From: Pedobacter glucosidilyticus DSM 23534
GTDB taxonomy: Bacteria > Bacteroidota > Bacteroidia > Sphingobacteriales > Sphingobacteriaceae
Assembly (NCBI RefSeq): GCF_000425145.1
Contig: NZ_KE384315.1
Location: 21,466 to 80,873 of the forward strand
Length of the DNA: 59,408 nt
Direction: 5' to 3'
The notes beneath the pieces were generated by a model that was not told the origin of the DNA, made no database searches, and was given only the letters and a program-made list of their open reading frames with translations. This document shows positions 47,886 through 57,486 of this stretch, in pieces. Every line of letters starts with the position of its first letter. The stretch's first letter is position 1. A program made the position numbers and the translations under genes.

Positions 47886-48284
47886 TACTTAAATAGAAAT
47901 TTTAAATCGTTGACTTGATTAACGGTTTGATTTCCTTATTTTATCAGAAAATAGCAAGTATTCTGGAAGTGCCGTCGAACCATACTATGCAAAGATTTTA
48001 TAATCTAATAAACCATTTTGTGTGTTAAAGATAAGAAAATTATAACTGAAATGAGGTTTCGCTAGCATTAAAGGCAATTGTTCTTTTTTGTATTCAGCTA
48101 GGGTTTAATAAAAGTTAGTATTTGTTACTTACAAAACTTAATGTCTAGAACAAGGTTTGAGGGAGGTGCTACAATATCCTATTTCATGTAATCCCTTTAA
48201 TTAATCAGTATATCGAAGTTTTATGATTTCTATTTTTTTTAGCTTAAAACCTTACTTTTACTATTCATAAGTACAAGAAGATAG
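47886..48284. other. Intergenic region, 399 bp, no gene seen
   Basis: Divergent spacer between the DUF1905 gene and the Omp85 gene, AT-rich. No ORF, tRNA, palindrome or repeat of note; presumably holds both promoters. Confidence 0.5.
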
Positions 48285-49970
48285 ATGTTAAGAAGAGTAT
48301 GGTTTTTATTACTGCTTACTGTCCAATTACAGGCACAGGAAAAACCTTATCAACTTAAATTATCAGGATTTCCTGAGAAACATCAATCCCGTTTAGCAGA
48401 TGCTTATGCAGACTCTTTAAGTACCATTAAGGCTGTAAATACGGTTGTCAATCAATTACAGTTTAAAGGTTATTTTAACGCATCAGTTTTAAAATATTAT
48501 TGGGATAATAAAGTGTTGCATGTTACCCTAGAAGCAGGTAAGCCCTATCAAATGGCAAACCTAAGTAATGGTAATATACAACCGCAAGTTTTAGCAGAGA
48601 TTAAATTTAGAGAAAAATTTTATCAGGACGAACTTTGGGATATTGGTCAGATAAATTCGGTTAAGGATGATATACTAAATTGGTACGAAAATCATGGTTA
48701 CCCTTTTGCACAGGTTTGGTTAGATAGTATCAGCATCCAAAAGGAAAAAATAAGTGCAAAACTTTTTAGCATTCCAGGTACGAAAATTACCATTGACACC
48801 TTAAGGTTAGTAGGTTCTGCAAAAATTAATCCTAAGTATTTACATGCTTATCTGGGGTTTAAAGAAGGCGATTCTTATGATGAAACAAAAGTTATCAATA
48901 TAGATAAGCGCTTACAAGATTTATCTTTTGCCAAACAAGTTAAAGCTACAGAAGTTGTTTTTTCTGACGAATACGCTAAAATCAATATATTCTTAGATAA
49001 AGAGAATGCCAATCAATTTGATGGCGTTATTGGTTTCTTACCTAACAATACAACTGGTAAATTGCAATTGACAGGAGATTTTAAGCTTAAATTACAGAAT
49101 GCTTTTAAGCGTGGGGAGTTGCTAAATTTTAATTATCGCGGTTTACCGGCTCAATCTCAAGAACTTAATTTAAGCTTTGATTATCCCTACCTCTTAAATA
49201 CTCAAATCGGTATATTTTCTAATATATCTTTTTTTAAGAGAGACAGCAGTTTTCTAAATCTTAATGCTCGTTTAGGTTTTGCTTATCAATATCAACTTGA
49301 TAAAAGCGTTGGTTTTTTTGTAGAAAGTTTTACAGGCAATCAAGTTGCTAATGTGCTTAATCAAACTACCAATACAGCAGGAAACATCCGTACCATTTAT
49401 TATGGTTTAGAAACAAATATCCAAAGCTTAAATAACAATATCATACCAACTAAAGGGTATAAAGTTTATTTAAACTTTGGTGCTGGTAAAAGAAATTTAT
49501 CATCAGATACAATTCCTGTTAATGGGCGTAGTCAGTTTAAAATTCAGGCTGATTTAAATTATTATATTTATTTAAGTAAACGGTCAAATATTTACCTGCA
49601 TAACCAAAGTGCGTTTATAAGTGGTGATAATTTATTTGAGAATGAGCTTTTTAGAATAGGTGGCATTAAAACTTTTAGAGGTTTTGATGAGCAATCATTA
49701 TTAGCAAGTACTTATAGCATTCAAACTATAGAGTATAGATTTTTTTTAGAGCAGCGCTCTTTCTTGAATCTGTTTTATGAACAAGCTTATCTTCAATCAA
49801 ATATCAATGCAAATCAGCTAAAAGATTACCCATTTAGTTTTGGTGCAGGTTTTACTTTTCAAACTAAAGCGGGTATTGTATCTTTAAATTACGCTTTAGG
49901 GAAACAACAAAATAATCTTTTAAATTTGCAGAGAGGTAAAATCCATTTCGGTATTGTAAGTTATTTTTAA
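48285..49970 (+). CDS. Omp85-family outer-membrane protein (BamA/TamA-like)
   Basis: 561 residues. A signal peptide is present (MLRRVWFLLLLTVQLQAQ). The N-terminal half has POTRA-like units (about 70-250): FREKFYQDELWDIGQINSVK, ENHGYPFAQVWLDSISI, and TLRLVGSAKINPKYLHAYLG. A C-terminal 16-strand barrel has the Omp85 loop motif RIGGIKTFRGFDEQS (R-G-F) and an aromatic C-terminal end (HFGIVSYF). It is shorter than BamA (about 800) and TamA, so it is not the main BamA. It overlaps the DUF4271 gene by one base (TAATG), and forms an operon with DUF4271 and hemD. Its substrate is unknown. Confidence 0.88.
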   Translation: MLRRVWFLLLLTVQLQAQEKPYQLKLSGFPEKHQSRLADAYADSLSTIKAVNTVVNQLQFKGYFNASVLKYYWDNKVLHVTLEAGKPYQMANLSNGNIQPQVLAEIKFREKFYQDELWDIGQINSVKDDILNWYENHGYPFAQVWLDSISIQKEKISAKLFSIPGTKITIDTLRLVGSAKINPKYLHAYLGFKEGDSYDETKVINIDKRLQDLSFAKQVKATEVVFSDEYAKINIFLDKENANQFDGVIGFLPNNTTGKLQLTGDFKLKLQNAFKRGELLNFNYRGLPAQSQELNLSFDYPYLLNTQIGIFSNISFFKRDSSFLNLNARLGFAYQYQLDKSVGFFVESFTGNQVANVLNQTTNTAGNIRTIYYGLETNIQSLNNNIIPTKGYKVYLNFGAGKRNLSSDTIPVNGRSQFKIQADLNYYIYLSKRSNIYLHNQSAFISGDNLFENELFRIGGIKTFRGFDEQSLLASTYSIQTIEYRFFLEQRSFLNLFYEQAYLQSNINANQLKDYPFSFGAGFTFQTKAGIVSLNYALGKQQNNLLNLQRGKIHFGIVSYF

Positions 49971-50938
49971 TGTTGAAGTTTAGCTGTGTTTTTGTATGGT
50001 GTTTATGTTTAGCGTTTACGGTTCAGGGTAAGTTATCACAAGATAGTTTATCAAAAAAAACAGATAGCCTTAAAATAGCACAGTTTCAAAACTGGCGTCT
50101 TCAAGAAGCTCTGCTTAAAGCGCAACAAGCTAAAATAAGAGATTCTATTACGTGGTATTATTTAAATCCAAACCCCAAACGCGAAAATCTTTTTGTGCAG
50201 CAAATGCTCAAGAAATATGTGATAGCAGATTTGTATACCCATATTTTTGATGCAAAAAAATCAAAGAACGCAATATACGGCGTGGGTAAAACTATAACCA
50301 AGCTACATTACTGGGTTCTTTTTGTGATGCTAGGCTTATTGCTCTTATTTGCACTTTTAAAAAGAGTCTTTAGTAAAGAAACCGAGATGGTTTTCTCTGC
50401 TTTTTATGATAATAGAATATTGGCGCAAATAAATAAAGAAGAAAATATCTTTACTTCTTGGTTTTTCTTATTCTCTTACTTACTCTATTCGTTAATTACA
50501 GGGTTATTTTTATATCTATTTATCGCTACACAGGGTACAGGCGTTTCTTTAACAGGCTTTTCGTTATTTTTAAGTGTCTCTTTTTATTTAGGTCTTTTTC
50601 TTGGTGTTAAAATATTGCTACTCAGGTTTATTGGGTTTGTTTTTGAGTTGGGTAAATTAGTGAGAGAATATGTTCATATCATTTACATCACTTTTTTTAA
50701 TGTGGCCATACTATTTATTCCGCTCACGATCATTCTTATTTTAACGGTATATAAAGACAGTAATTGGATATTAGGTATTGCCGCAATGCTATTAAGCATC
50801 ATTTTAATCGCTCAATTTTCAAGATTAGCAGTTCAAATCTTATCTAATTACAAACTTTCAAAGTTTTATTTAATTCTTTATCTTTGCGCCTTTGAAATTT
50901 GTCCAGTTTTAATCGTCATTAAGGCACTCAATATATAA
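49970..50938 (+). CDS. DUF4271 integral membrane protein
   Basis: 322 residues. A signal-like N-terminus (MLKFSCVFVWCLCLAFTVQG) is followed by a Gln/Lys-rich helical stretch and about six transmembrane helices from residue 110 on (HYWVLFVMLGLLLLFALLKR, FFLFSYLLYSLITGLFLYLF, NVAILFIPLTIILILTVYKD). The C-terminus YLCAFEICPVLIVIKALNI is characteristic of DUF4271. The family is nearly always next to hemD in Bacteroidota, as here (10-bp spacing). Function unknown. Confidence 0.85.
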   Translation: MLKFSCVFVWCLCLAFTVQGKLSQDSLSKKTDSLKIAQFQNWRLQEALLKAQQAKIRDSITWYYLNPNPKRENLFVQQMLKKYVIADLYTHIFDAKKSKNAIYGVGKTITKLHYWVLFVMLGLLLLFALLKRVFSKETEMVFSAFYDNRILAQINKEENIFTSWFFLFSYLLYSLITGLFLYLFIATQGTGVSLTGFSLFLSVSFYLGLFLGVKILLLRFIGFVFELGKLVREYVHIIYITFFNVAILFIPLTIILILTVYKDSNWILGIAAMLLSIILIAQFSRLAVQILSNYKLSKFYLILYLCAFEICPVLIVIKALNI

Positions 50939-50948
50939 AAGGAAGTTT

Positions 50949-51716
50949 ATGCAATCTCAATTGGAAGACAGAAAGAAGAAGGTAAAAAGCATATTAGTTA
51001 CTTTACCCGAGCCAGAGAGCAAAAAATCACCGTATTTTGATTTAGCAACTACTTTGAATTTAAAGATTGATTTTAGATCTTTTATCCATGTTGAAGGTGT
51101 TCCGGCAAAAGAAGTTAGAAAAGATAAAGTAAACCTTCCGGATTTTTCTGCTGTTATTCTTACCAGTAAAAATGCAGCTGATCATTTTTTTAGAGTTTGC
51201 GAAGAAATGAGGTATGAAGTACCTGCAGATTTAAAATATTTTTGTATATCAGAATCTATAGCGCTTTATCTTCAAAAATATATACAATACAGAAAGCGAA
51301 AAATCTTTTTTGGTAAGCAAACACCAAAAGATTTGGCTGATGTACTTAAAAAACATAGTGGAGAAAAATTCTTGTACCCTTGTTCTGATGTTGCTGCAGA
51401 AGCAACTGAAGTTTTTTTAAGGTCTCAGGGGATAGATTTTACACCTGCCGTTTTATTTAAAACTGTGGTGTCAGATTTATCAGATTTAGCTGAGGTATAT
51501 TACGATATTCTTGTTTTCTTTAGTCCTTCTAGTGTGCAATCATTGTTTACAAATTTCCCCAATTTTCAGCAAAACAATACCCGTATTGCCGCATTTGGTG
51601 CTACTACGCAAAAAGCAATATTAGATGCTGGTTTAATACTAGATATTGCCGCTCCAACACCACAGGCCCCATCTATGACCATGGCTATTGAACAATACAT
51701 CAAGTCTTTAAAGTAG
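50949..51716 (+). CDS. hemD: Uroporphyrinogen-III synthase
   Basis: 255 residues. It closes and inverts ring D of hydroxymethylbilane to uroporphyrinogen III. Two Rossmann-like lobes: KSILVTLPEPESKKSPYFDL and FSAVILTSKNAADHFF in the first; GEKFLYPCSDVAAEATEVFL, YDILVFFSPSSVQSLFTNFP and TRIAAFGATTQKAILDAGL in the second. FSPSSVQSL and AFGATT are the most conserved parts of this divergent family. Third gene of the Omp85-DUF4271-hemD unit. Confidence 0.9.
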   Translation: MQSQLEDRKKKVKSILVTLPEPESKKSPYFDLATTLNLKIDFRSFIHVEGVPAKEVRKDKVNLPDFSAVILTSKNAADHFFRVCEEMRYEVPADLKYFCISESIALYLQKYIQYRKRKIFFGKQTPKDLADVLKKHSGEKFLYPCSDVAAEATEVFLRSQGIDFTPAVLFKTVVSDLSDLAEVYYDILVFFSPSSVQSLFTNFPNFQQNNTRIAAFGATTQKAILDAGLILDIAAPTPQAPSMTMAIEQYIKSLK

Positions 51717-51749
51717 GATGGACTAAATTTTGATACCTACCCAAACAAT

Positions 51750-51769
51750 AAAAGTGGTTGCTTTTTTTT
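51750..51769 (+). terminator. Terminator after hemD
   Basis: Short stem AAAAGT / GCTTTT (one wobble) with loop GGTT followed by eight T, about 35 bp after the stop codon. Confidence 0.6.
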
Positions 51770-51884
51770 GAAACTTTATACTAATAGCGCCGTAATACGG
51801 TACTAAAAGCATTCAAAGCTAGGCAGAAAATAGGTTAAGAATACTTAAGAAAGTCTTTTTTGACTTTATGTATAGCGTTATTTA

Positions 51885-51914
51885 TTTGACAATAAAATGT
51901 TTTAAATAATTTTT
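51885..51914 (+). promoter_or_regulatory. Candidate promoter of gldKLMN
   Basis: TTTG at 51885-51888, 18 bp, then TAATTTTT at 51907-51914 (one mismatch from TAnnTTTG), about 75 bp before the gldK start. Spacing suits the Bacteroidota -33/-7 pattern. Confidence 0.4.
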
Positions 51915-51990
51915 TATTTTCAAATGGCTAATTTCTGTATATTAGAAACGTTTTTTGTAGCATTAAAAAAGAAAATAGAAGAAAACACGT

Positions 51991-53340
51991 ATGAAGAGAG
52001 TATACTTATCATCCTTGATAGTATTATATATGGCTTTGGCAGGATGTAGTAGTGGGGGGCAAGGAGAGCTCATAGGCATCAAGGGAAAACCTTACAAGCA
52101 AGAGTTGCCATTTGGCATGGTTTACATACCCGCTGGTACATTTGTGATGGGGCAAGTAGATCAAGATGTTACTATTTCTCAGTTCCCTCAAAACAAGCAA
52201 GTTACCATTTCTGCTTTCTATATGGATGAAACAGAAATTTCTAACAGCGAATATAAACAGTTTGTAAACTGGGTTCGAGACTCTATAGCTATAAATAGGC
52301 TAGGCACCAAAGCAGAAAAATATATGCTTAAACCTAAAGGTAAAAATGCCAACAATACCGATAAATATATAGATTGGAAAAAAGTTGGAACCGGAAAAAA
52401 AGGTTTATGGTCTGATAAAACGCTAGTTGAAGATCTTGAAAAAAACATGTTCTATCAAGGTAATGAGAAATTTTTCAACAAGAGAGAACTTAATGTAGAG
52501 CAGTTAAAATATAGTTATGCTTGGATAGATTACAGAAAAGCAGCAGATAGCCGTGGTGCCAGAGACCCCAATTTAAATAAAAATGGTATTTCTATAACAA
52601 GAGATAATTTTATTATAAAAGAAGAAGTTTATATCTATCCTGATACATTGGTATGGATTTCAGACTTTTCTTATGCACAAAATGATCCTATGGTAAAGGG
52701 ATATTTCTCTCATCCGGCTTTTCTAAATTATCCTGTTGTTGGCGTAAGCTGGAAACAAGCTAAAGCATTTTCTGTTTGGCGCTCCAGATATAATGAAGCC
52801 TACAAGGCATCTAGAGGATTACCTTCCAGACTAGATTATGATTTACCAACCGAAGCTCAATTTGAATATGCTGCCAGAGGCGGTAGAGTGGGAACCAGCT
52901 ACCCTTGGGGAGGTCCTTATATTAGAAATGCTAAAGGCTGCTTATTGGCGAACTTTAAACCCGGAAGAGGTAATTATATAGATGATGGTGGCGCAACAAC
53001 TGTTGCTGTTAGGTCTTATTTCCCTAATGATTACGGACTTTATAATATGGCAGGTAATGTTGCAGAATGGACGAGTTCTATTTATAATGATGTGGCTACG
53101 GCTTATGTTAATACTTTAAATCCTTCTTTTGATAGGGCTGTAAAAGAAGGAGATCCAGACTATAACAAAAGAAGAGTAATCAAAGGAGGGTCTTGGAAAG
53201 ATATTGGGTATTTCTTACAAAACTCTGCCAGAGCTTACGAATATCCTGATTCTGTAAGATCTTCTATAGGTTTTAGATGCGTAACACCTTTTACAGGTAG
53301 AGACATTGCAGACAAACCGAACAAAAACAAACCTTACTAA
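51991..53340 (+). CDS. gldK: Gliding motility / T9SS lipoprotein GldK
   Basis: 449 residues. A lipoprotein signal has lipobox LAGC (Cys at 19). The rest is a formylglycine-generating-enzyme-like (SUMF1) fold: GMVYIPAGTFVMGQVDQDVT, FYMDETEISNSEYKQFVNW, YPVVGVSWKQAKAFSVWRSR, LPTEAQFEYAARGG, and GNVAEWTSS...VIKGGSWKD near the end, with FRCVTPF. GldK (PorK) forms periplasmic rings with GldN beneath the outer membrane in the type IX secretion machine. It heads the gldKLMN cluster in the usual order. Confidence 0.97.
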   Translation: MKRVYLSSLIVLYMALAGCSSGGQGELIGIKGKPYKQELPFGMVYIPAGTFVMGQVDQDVTISQFPQNKQVTISAFYMDETEISNSEYKQFVNWVRDSIAINRLGTKAEKYMLKPKGKNANNTDKYIDWKKVGTGKKGLWSDKTLVEDLEKNMFYQGNEKFFNKRELNVEQLKYSYAWIDYRKAADSRGARDPNLNKNGISITRDNFIIKEEVYIYPDTLVWISDFSYAQNDPMVKGYFSHPAFLNYPVVGVSWKQAKAFSVWRSRYNEAYKASRGLPSRLDYDLPTEAQFEYAARGGRVGTSYPWGGPYIRNAKGCLLANFKPGRGNYIDDGGATTVAVRSYFPNDYGLYNMAGNVAEWTSSIYNDVATAYVNTLNPSFDRAVKEGDPDYNKRRVIKGGSWKDIGYFLQNSARAYEYPDSVRSSIGFRCVTPFTGRDIADKPNKNKPY

Positions 53341-53384
53341 TTATCAAAACACACTAAATCTAAAAAATCCAAAACGTATTTAAA

Positions 53385-54194
53385 ATGGCTCAAAAGAAGA
53401 AATTCAAAATCACACTTGATGCAATTATATCATGGGGTGCTACCGTTGTAATTATTGGTGCGATGTTTAAAATTTTGCACTTACCAGGTGGTGCTATCAT
53501 TATTGGTATTGGTTTAGGTACAGAAGCCTTACTTTTCTTTATCATGGGTTTTGTTCCTCCTCATAAAGACCCAAAATGGGAGAAAGTTTATCCACAGCTT
53601 TCAGAAGATTATGTTGGTGATTTACCAGACATGAATAAACCTGTTAAATTAAATGAGTTAGAAATAAAGGGTGGTGCAGCAGGCGGTGGAAGTTTCTTGC
53701 CAGACCTTAAAATAGGTGATGATATTACTGCTAAAATAAAAGAAGGTTTAGAAAACTTTAGTAATAAGGTAGCAGCCATCTCTAATGCGGCTGATGCATC
53801 TGTTACCACTAATGAATTTGCAGGTAAGTTAAAAGAAGCTTCTGCGAAAGCTGGGAATTTAAGTTTAGCTTTTGACCAAGCTGCAAGTGGTGTTAGCGAA
53901 ATTGCTCAAGCTGCCCAACCATCAAAAGAATATCACCATCAAATTAACAATTTGGGTAAAAATATTTCTGCACTTAATGCGGTATATGAATTAGAGTTGC
54001 AAGATTCTAGTGCTCATTTAAAATCAATGAATAAATTCTATCAGAACCTTTCACAAACCATGCAAAACTTTAATGAGTCTTTAGAGGATTCTAAACAGTT
54101 TAAAGAAGAGGTTGGTAAGCTATCTAAAAATTTATCTAGCTTAAATGCGGTTTATGGTAATATGCTTTCTGCTATGAATCAGCCTAGAGCTTAA
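53385..54194 (+). CDS. gldL: T9SS motor subunit GldL
   Basis: 269 residues. Two N-terminal membrane helices (about 10-30, ISWGATVVIIGAMFKILHL; about 36-57, IIIGIGLGTEALLFFIMGFV) are joined by a short loop with the conserved Gly/Pro. PPHKDPKWEKVYPQL follows. The long cytoplasmic C-terminal part is helical and coiled-coil (LNAVYELELQDSSAHLKSMN repeated as LNAVYGNMLSAM). With GldM it is the proton-driven motor of type IX secretion and gliding. Confidence 0.96.
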   Translation: MAQKKKFKITLDAIISWGATVVIIGAMFKILHLPGGAIIIGIGLGTEALLFFIMGFVPPHKDPKWEKVYPQLSEDYVGDLPDMNKPVKLNELEIKGGAAGGGSFLPDLKIGDDITAKIKEGLENFSNKVAAISNAADASVTTNEFAGKLKEASAKAGNLSLAFDQAASGVSEIAQAAQPSKEYHHQINNLGKNISALNAVYELELQDSSAHLKSMNKFYQNLSQTMQNFNESLEDSKQFKEEVGKLSKNLSSLNAVYGNMLSAMNQPRA

Positions 54195-54245
54195 TACGAG
54201 TACATCATACAATTTATTCATCTGATCACTTAAAATAAAAACAGC

Positions 54246-55805
54246 ATGGCAGGCGGTAAAGAAACCCCGAGGCAGAAGATGATTGGTATCATGTACCTTG
54301 TATTAATGGCTATGCTAGCCATTAACGTATCTGATACCATTTTGAATGCTTTTTCTACAATAAATAATAGTTTAAAAACATCAACAGCCAATGTTAACGC
54401 AAGTTTAACACAATCTGTTTCTGCTTTTGAACAAACAAAGCTTAAGGAAAACCCTGAAAGAGCAAAACCTATCCTAGATAAAATAAAGCAAGTACAAGCA
54501 GTTGCTGCCGAACTAAACACTTACATAGATGCCGTTAGAAAAGAATTAGTAGAAGCTGGCGGTGGCATTGTTCCGGAAACTGGTGAAATAAAAAACAGAG
54601 ATGATTTAGATGTTTCTCCAAGAATTATGTGGGCAGAAGGCAAGAAAGATAAAGGAAAGGGATATTTACTACAAACAAAAGTTAACGAGACGAGAGATAA
54701 GTTATTAAGTCTTCTTGACCCTCGTGACAGGGCATCAGTATCATTTTCTTTAGAAGCTAAAGACCCAGAGAAAAGAACAACATCGGGTACTAAAGCAGAC
54801 TGGGTACAATCTAATTTTGGTGAAGGTACACCAGTTACAGCATCTGTAACCATACTTTCTAAAATAGAAGCTGATGCAAAAAATGCTGAAAATGTTATCG
54901 TAAGAAAGCTTTTGTCTAAAATGGATGAAGCTTTAGTAAATTTAGATGCTTTTGCAGCAGTTGCGGTGGCACCTACGTCTTATGTAATACAGGGGCAGCC
55001 TTATACCGCAGAAGTTTTCTTAACGGCTTATGATTCAAAACAAAATCCTGATATTGTGGTGAATGGCTCTAGGTTAACCACTAAAGATGGTAGAGGTGTT
55101 TATAGCGTAAATACCAATAGTGAAGGGGAGTTTAAATGGAAAGGTACTATAAGAGTAAAACAAACTGATGGTACAGAGAAGATTTATGAAACTCCGGAGC
55201 AAACTTACCGTGTAGCAAGACCATCAGCTGTTGTGTCTCCAGATAAAATGAATGTATTTTATATTGGTCCGGATAACCCAGTTTCAGTTTCTGCTCCGGG
55301 TATAGCTAAAGAGAAGTTAAAAGTTAGTATGACAGGTGGTAGCCTTTCGGGCGGAAATGGTAAATATGTAGCCAGAGTTAGCGGTGGTTCACAAGCAACA
55401 ATTACCGTATCAGCAGAAGTTGCACCGGGTAAAACTCAGGTTTTAGGAACTACCAACTTCAGAATTAAAGAAGTACCTCCTCCAATTGCAACGTTTGCAG
55501 GTAAGGCATCTGGTACTATCAGTGCTTCTGCTGCAAGAAGTACAGGGAAGTTAGAGGCAGAATTAAGAAATTTTGATTTCGACTTTAAATATAAAATAAG
55601 CAAGTTTACGCTTTACGTTCAAAAGCCAAGACAAGATGCTATTATCCTACAATCAAGTGACGATAATTTCTCTGGTCAAATTAAACAAGTTATTGGAGGT
55701 TTAAACCCTGGTGATGTTGTTTATTTCTTAAACATATCGGCAGTTGGCGAAACAGGTAAGACGGTTGCTTTAGAAACACCAGTTAGTATACAAGTTGGTA
55801 GATAA
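54246..55805 (+). CDS. gldM: T9SS motor subunit GldM
   Basis: 519 residues. The N-terminus MAGGKETPRQKMIGIMYLVL starts with the single membrane helix (about 12-35, ending NVSDTILNAF). The large periplasmic part begins with helical D1 (about 40-220) and continues with beta domains D2-D4 (FAAVAVAPTSYVIQGQPYTA, NVFYIGPDNPVSVSAPG, FRIKEVPPPIATFAGK). GldM spans the periplasm and transmits motion from GldL to the GldK/GldN ring. Confidence 0.96.
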   Translation: MAGGKETPRQKMIGIMYLVLMAMLAINVSDTILNAFSTINNSLKTSTANVNASLTQSVSAFEQTKLKENPERAKPILDKIKQVQAVAAELNTYIDAVRKELVEAGGGIVPETGEIKNRDDLDVSPRIMWAEGKKDKGKGYLLQTKVNETRDKLLSLLDPRDRASVSFSLEAKDPEKRTTSGTKADWVQSNFGEGTPVTASVTILSKIEADAKNAENVIVRKLLSKMDEALVNLDAFAAVAVAPTSYVIQGQPYTAEVFLTAYDSKQNPDIVVNGSRLTTKDGRGVYSVNTNSEGEFKWKGTIRVKQTDGTEKIYETPEQTYRVARPSAVVSPDKMNVFYIGPDNPVSVSAPGIAKEKLKVSMTGGSLSGGNGKYVARVSGGSQATITVSAEVAPGKTQVLGTTNFRIKEVPPPIATFAGKASGTISASAARSTGKLEAELRNFDFDFKYKISKFTLYVQKPRQDAIILQSSDDNFSGQIKQVIGGLNPGDVVYFLNISAVGETGKTVALETPVSIQVGR

Positions 55806-55827
55806 TACTACCTTAAATAATTTTGGT

Positions 55828-56760
55828 ATGAAAAAAATAATTTTTTCTTTTTTGGTTGCTTTAGTTAGCACTTCTGTAGCCTTAGGGCAAACACCCGGTG
55901 CTGCACAAACTACTACTCCGGCAGTTGCACAGAAGAAAAAGAAGGCCATTGTTAGATCTATTCATGATTTTACAGATTCTGTGAAATACGATAAAAATAT
56001 ATCTAAAGATAGTATTAAGTGTGCGCCAGAGATGCCAAAAGTTAAGGCAGATGATGTAACCTATAGCAAAAGAGTTTGGAGAGATATCTTCTTTGTAGAA
56101 AATGCAAACAAGTTTCTTTCGGCGGCAGAGCCTAAAAAGAATATCATCAGGATTATTTTAGATGAAGTACGCTCTCAAAAAATGGAGGGTTACAATAATG
56201 ATAAATTTGAACTTGATGTAGATAGCGCAACCATAGACGGTACATTAAATACGCTAGGTATTATCAGTGATGAGGAATTTAGCGATTACGAAAAGAACAT
56301 CAAGTTTGGTTTAAGAATCATGGAAGACTGGTATTTTGACAAGAACAGATCGGAATTTAAACCATTTATTATTGGGATAGCCGTTATTGTTCCTAATACC
56401 GTAAACTTAAATACCGGTCCTGCTTTACCTGGGGCAGGTGGTGGCGCTGCTCCTGGCGGTGTTAGCAATTTAGGTGAGCTTTTAAACAATATGCAGCCTG
56501 TAGTTTGGATTAATTATCCTTCTGTAAGAGAGCGATTATGCAAATACATTGTTGCGCATCCAAATGATAAAATCAAATATAGTTTTGATGATATCTTCCA
56601 ATTAAGATTTTTTAGCAGTGTTATTACCAAAGAATCTACTCCGGAAGACATCAGAATTAAAGACCGTAAAGATTTAGCTACTGGTATTGATAAGTTATTA
56701 GAGGCAGAAAGAATAAAACGCTCTTTAACGCAATATGAGCAAGATTTATGGGAGTATTAA
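55828..56760 (+). CDS. gldN: T9SS ring component GldN
   Basis: 310 residues from the ATG at 55828 (MKKIIFSFLVALVSTSVALG, a clear signal peptide); a longer frame beginning with TTG at 55795 is rejected. The mature protein has the family pattern VTYSKRVWRDIFFVENANKF, then PKKNIIRIILDEVRSQKMEG and FGLRIMEDWYFDKNRSEFKP, ending LTQYEQDLWEY. A Gly/Ala/Pro-rich linker (LPGAGGGAAPGGVSNLGELL) lies in the middle. GldN associates with GldK in the periplasmic ring. No gldO paralogue follows. Confidence 0.95.
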   Translation: MKKIIFSFLVALVSTSVALGQTPGAAQTTTPAVAQKKKKAIVRSIHDFTDSVKYDKNISKDSIKCAPEMPKVKADDVTYSKRVWRDIFFVENANKFLSAAEPKKNIIRIILDEVRSQKMEGYNNDKFELDVDSATIDGTLNTLGIISDEEFSDYEKNIKFGLRIMEDWYFDKNRSEFKPFIIGIAVIVPNTVNLNTGPALPGAGGGAAPGGVSNLGELLNNMQPVVWINYPSVRERLCKYIVAHPNDKIKYSFDDIFQLRFFSSVITKESTPEDIRIKDRKDLATGIDKLLEAERIKRSLTQYEQDLWEY

Positions 56761-56816
56761 TCTCTTTAAGCTTGAAGAGGTTGTATCAATAAATCACTAT
56801 TATTTTTAGATGAGGA

Positions 56817-56861
56817 GGAGTCGAAGTATTTTTTGAGCATTTCAGGAAATATTTCGACTCC
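56817..56861. terminator. Palindrome after gldN (GGAGTCGAA family)
   Basis: GGAGTCGAA (56817-56825) pairs with TTCGACTCC (56853-56861), with TATTT / AAATA extending the stem inward. It resembles 23461-23512 and probably ends the gldKLMN transcript. Confidence 0.65.
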
Positions 56862-57082
56862 TTAACTATTTCGGCTATTGGGCTTTAAAATAAGGTCTTT
56901 CTGGACAAAGCTTTCCAACCCTCATAGGCGGTCATGAAAGTTGTTTTAAAAGGATTTATTTGCCTACAATCCAAATCTTCATAGGTCTTCCTCGTTTTTC
57001 AAAAAGATAAGTTTTATGTTTAAGGCAGTTCTGTAAATATCTACTTTAGGAAACTGGCAACTCCGCACATTCTTTCCGACCT
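56862..57082. other. Non-coding region with a 160-bp-spaced direct repeat
   Basis: No gene. The words CTTTCC-AC-CTCATAGGCGG-CA recur at about 56911-56933 and 57072-57093 (CTCATAGGCG at 56921 and 57081). Confidence 0.5.
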
Positions 57083-57114
57083 CATAGGCGGCCAAGCCTA
57101 TGCACTTTTTTTTT
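57083..57114 (+). terminator. Terminator-like hairpin
   Basis: CATAGGC / GCCTATG with loop GGCCAA, then CAC and nine T. No gene ends directly before it. Confidence 0.65.
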
Positions 57115-57182
57115 GAAAAAAGTCTTCAAAAAACGAGGGATGAATTTGTGAATACCTTAGAAAACAATGAATTTATACTGAG

Positions 57183-57461
57183 GATTTAACTTAAATTATC
57201 CGTGTATACCCGTGTATATCCGGATAAATCCGGATAATAGTTGTCTTAATTCTTATAATTGTTTAAATTTTTAGAACAAGTATTGAAAATTGTCATACAC
57301 GATAGGTAGTAGCCATATAAAAAACTAAAATATAGATGATTACAAAGCATATTAGTCAAATAAAAAAGCTCCTTCAGATAATTTGAATATTTAAAATCTA
57401 ATACTAAATTGTAACTTAATCGAAAAATATGCGCTATAGGATAGCGGATATTTACTAGTTA
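57183..57461 (+). repeat. Long inverted repeat, right copy (possible cassette landing platform)
   Basis: Reverse complement of 41590-41854 with scattered substitutions and one 12-bp expansion (CCGGATAAATCCGGATAA). The outward end is CGCTATAGGATAGCG (hairpin), GGATATTTACTAGTTA, directly joined to the first cassette at GTTAGCACC. Confidence 0.88.
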
Positions 57462-57486
57462 GCACCAATTTTAAGACAAGAAAACA

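Noticed and set aside
55795..55827. TTG start extending GldN upstream into gldM
   Set aside because: It would place 11 residues before a clear signal peptide; the ATG at 55828 is better.
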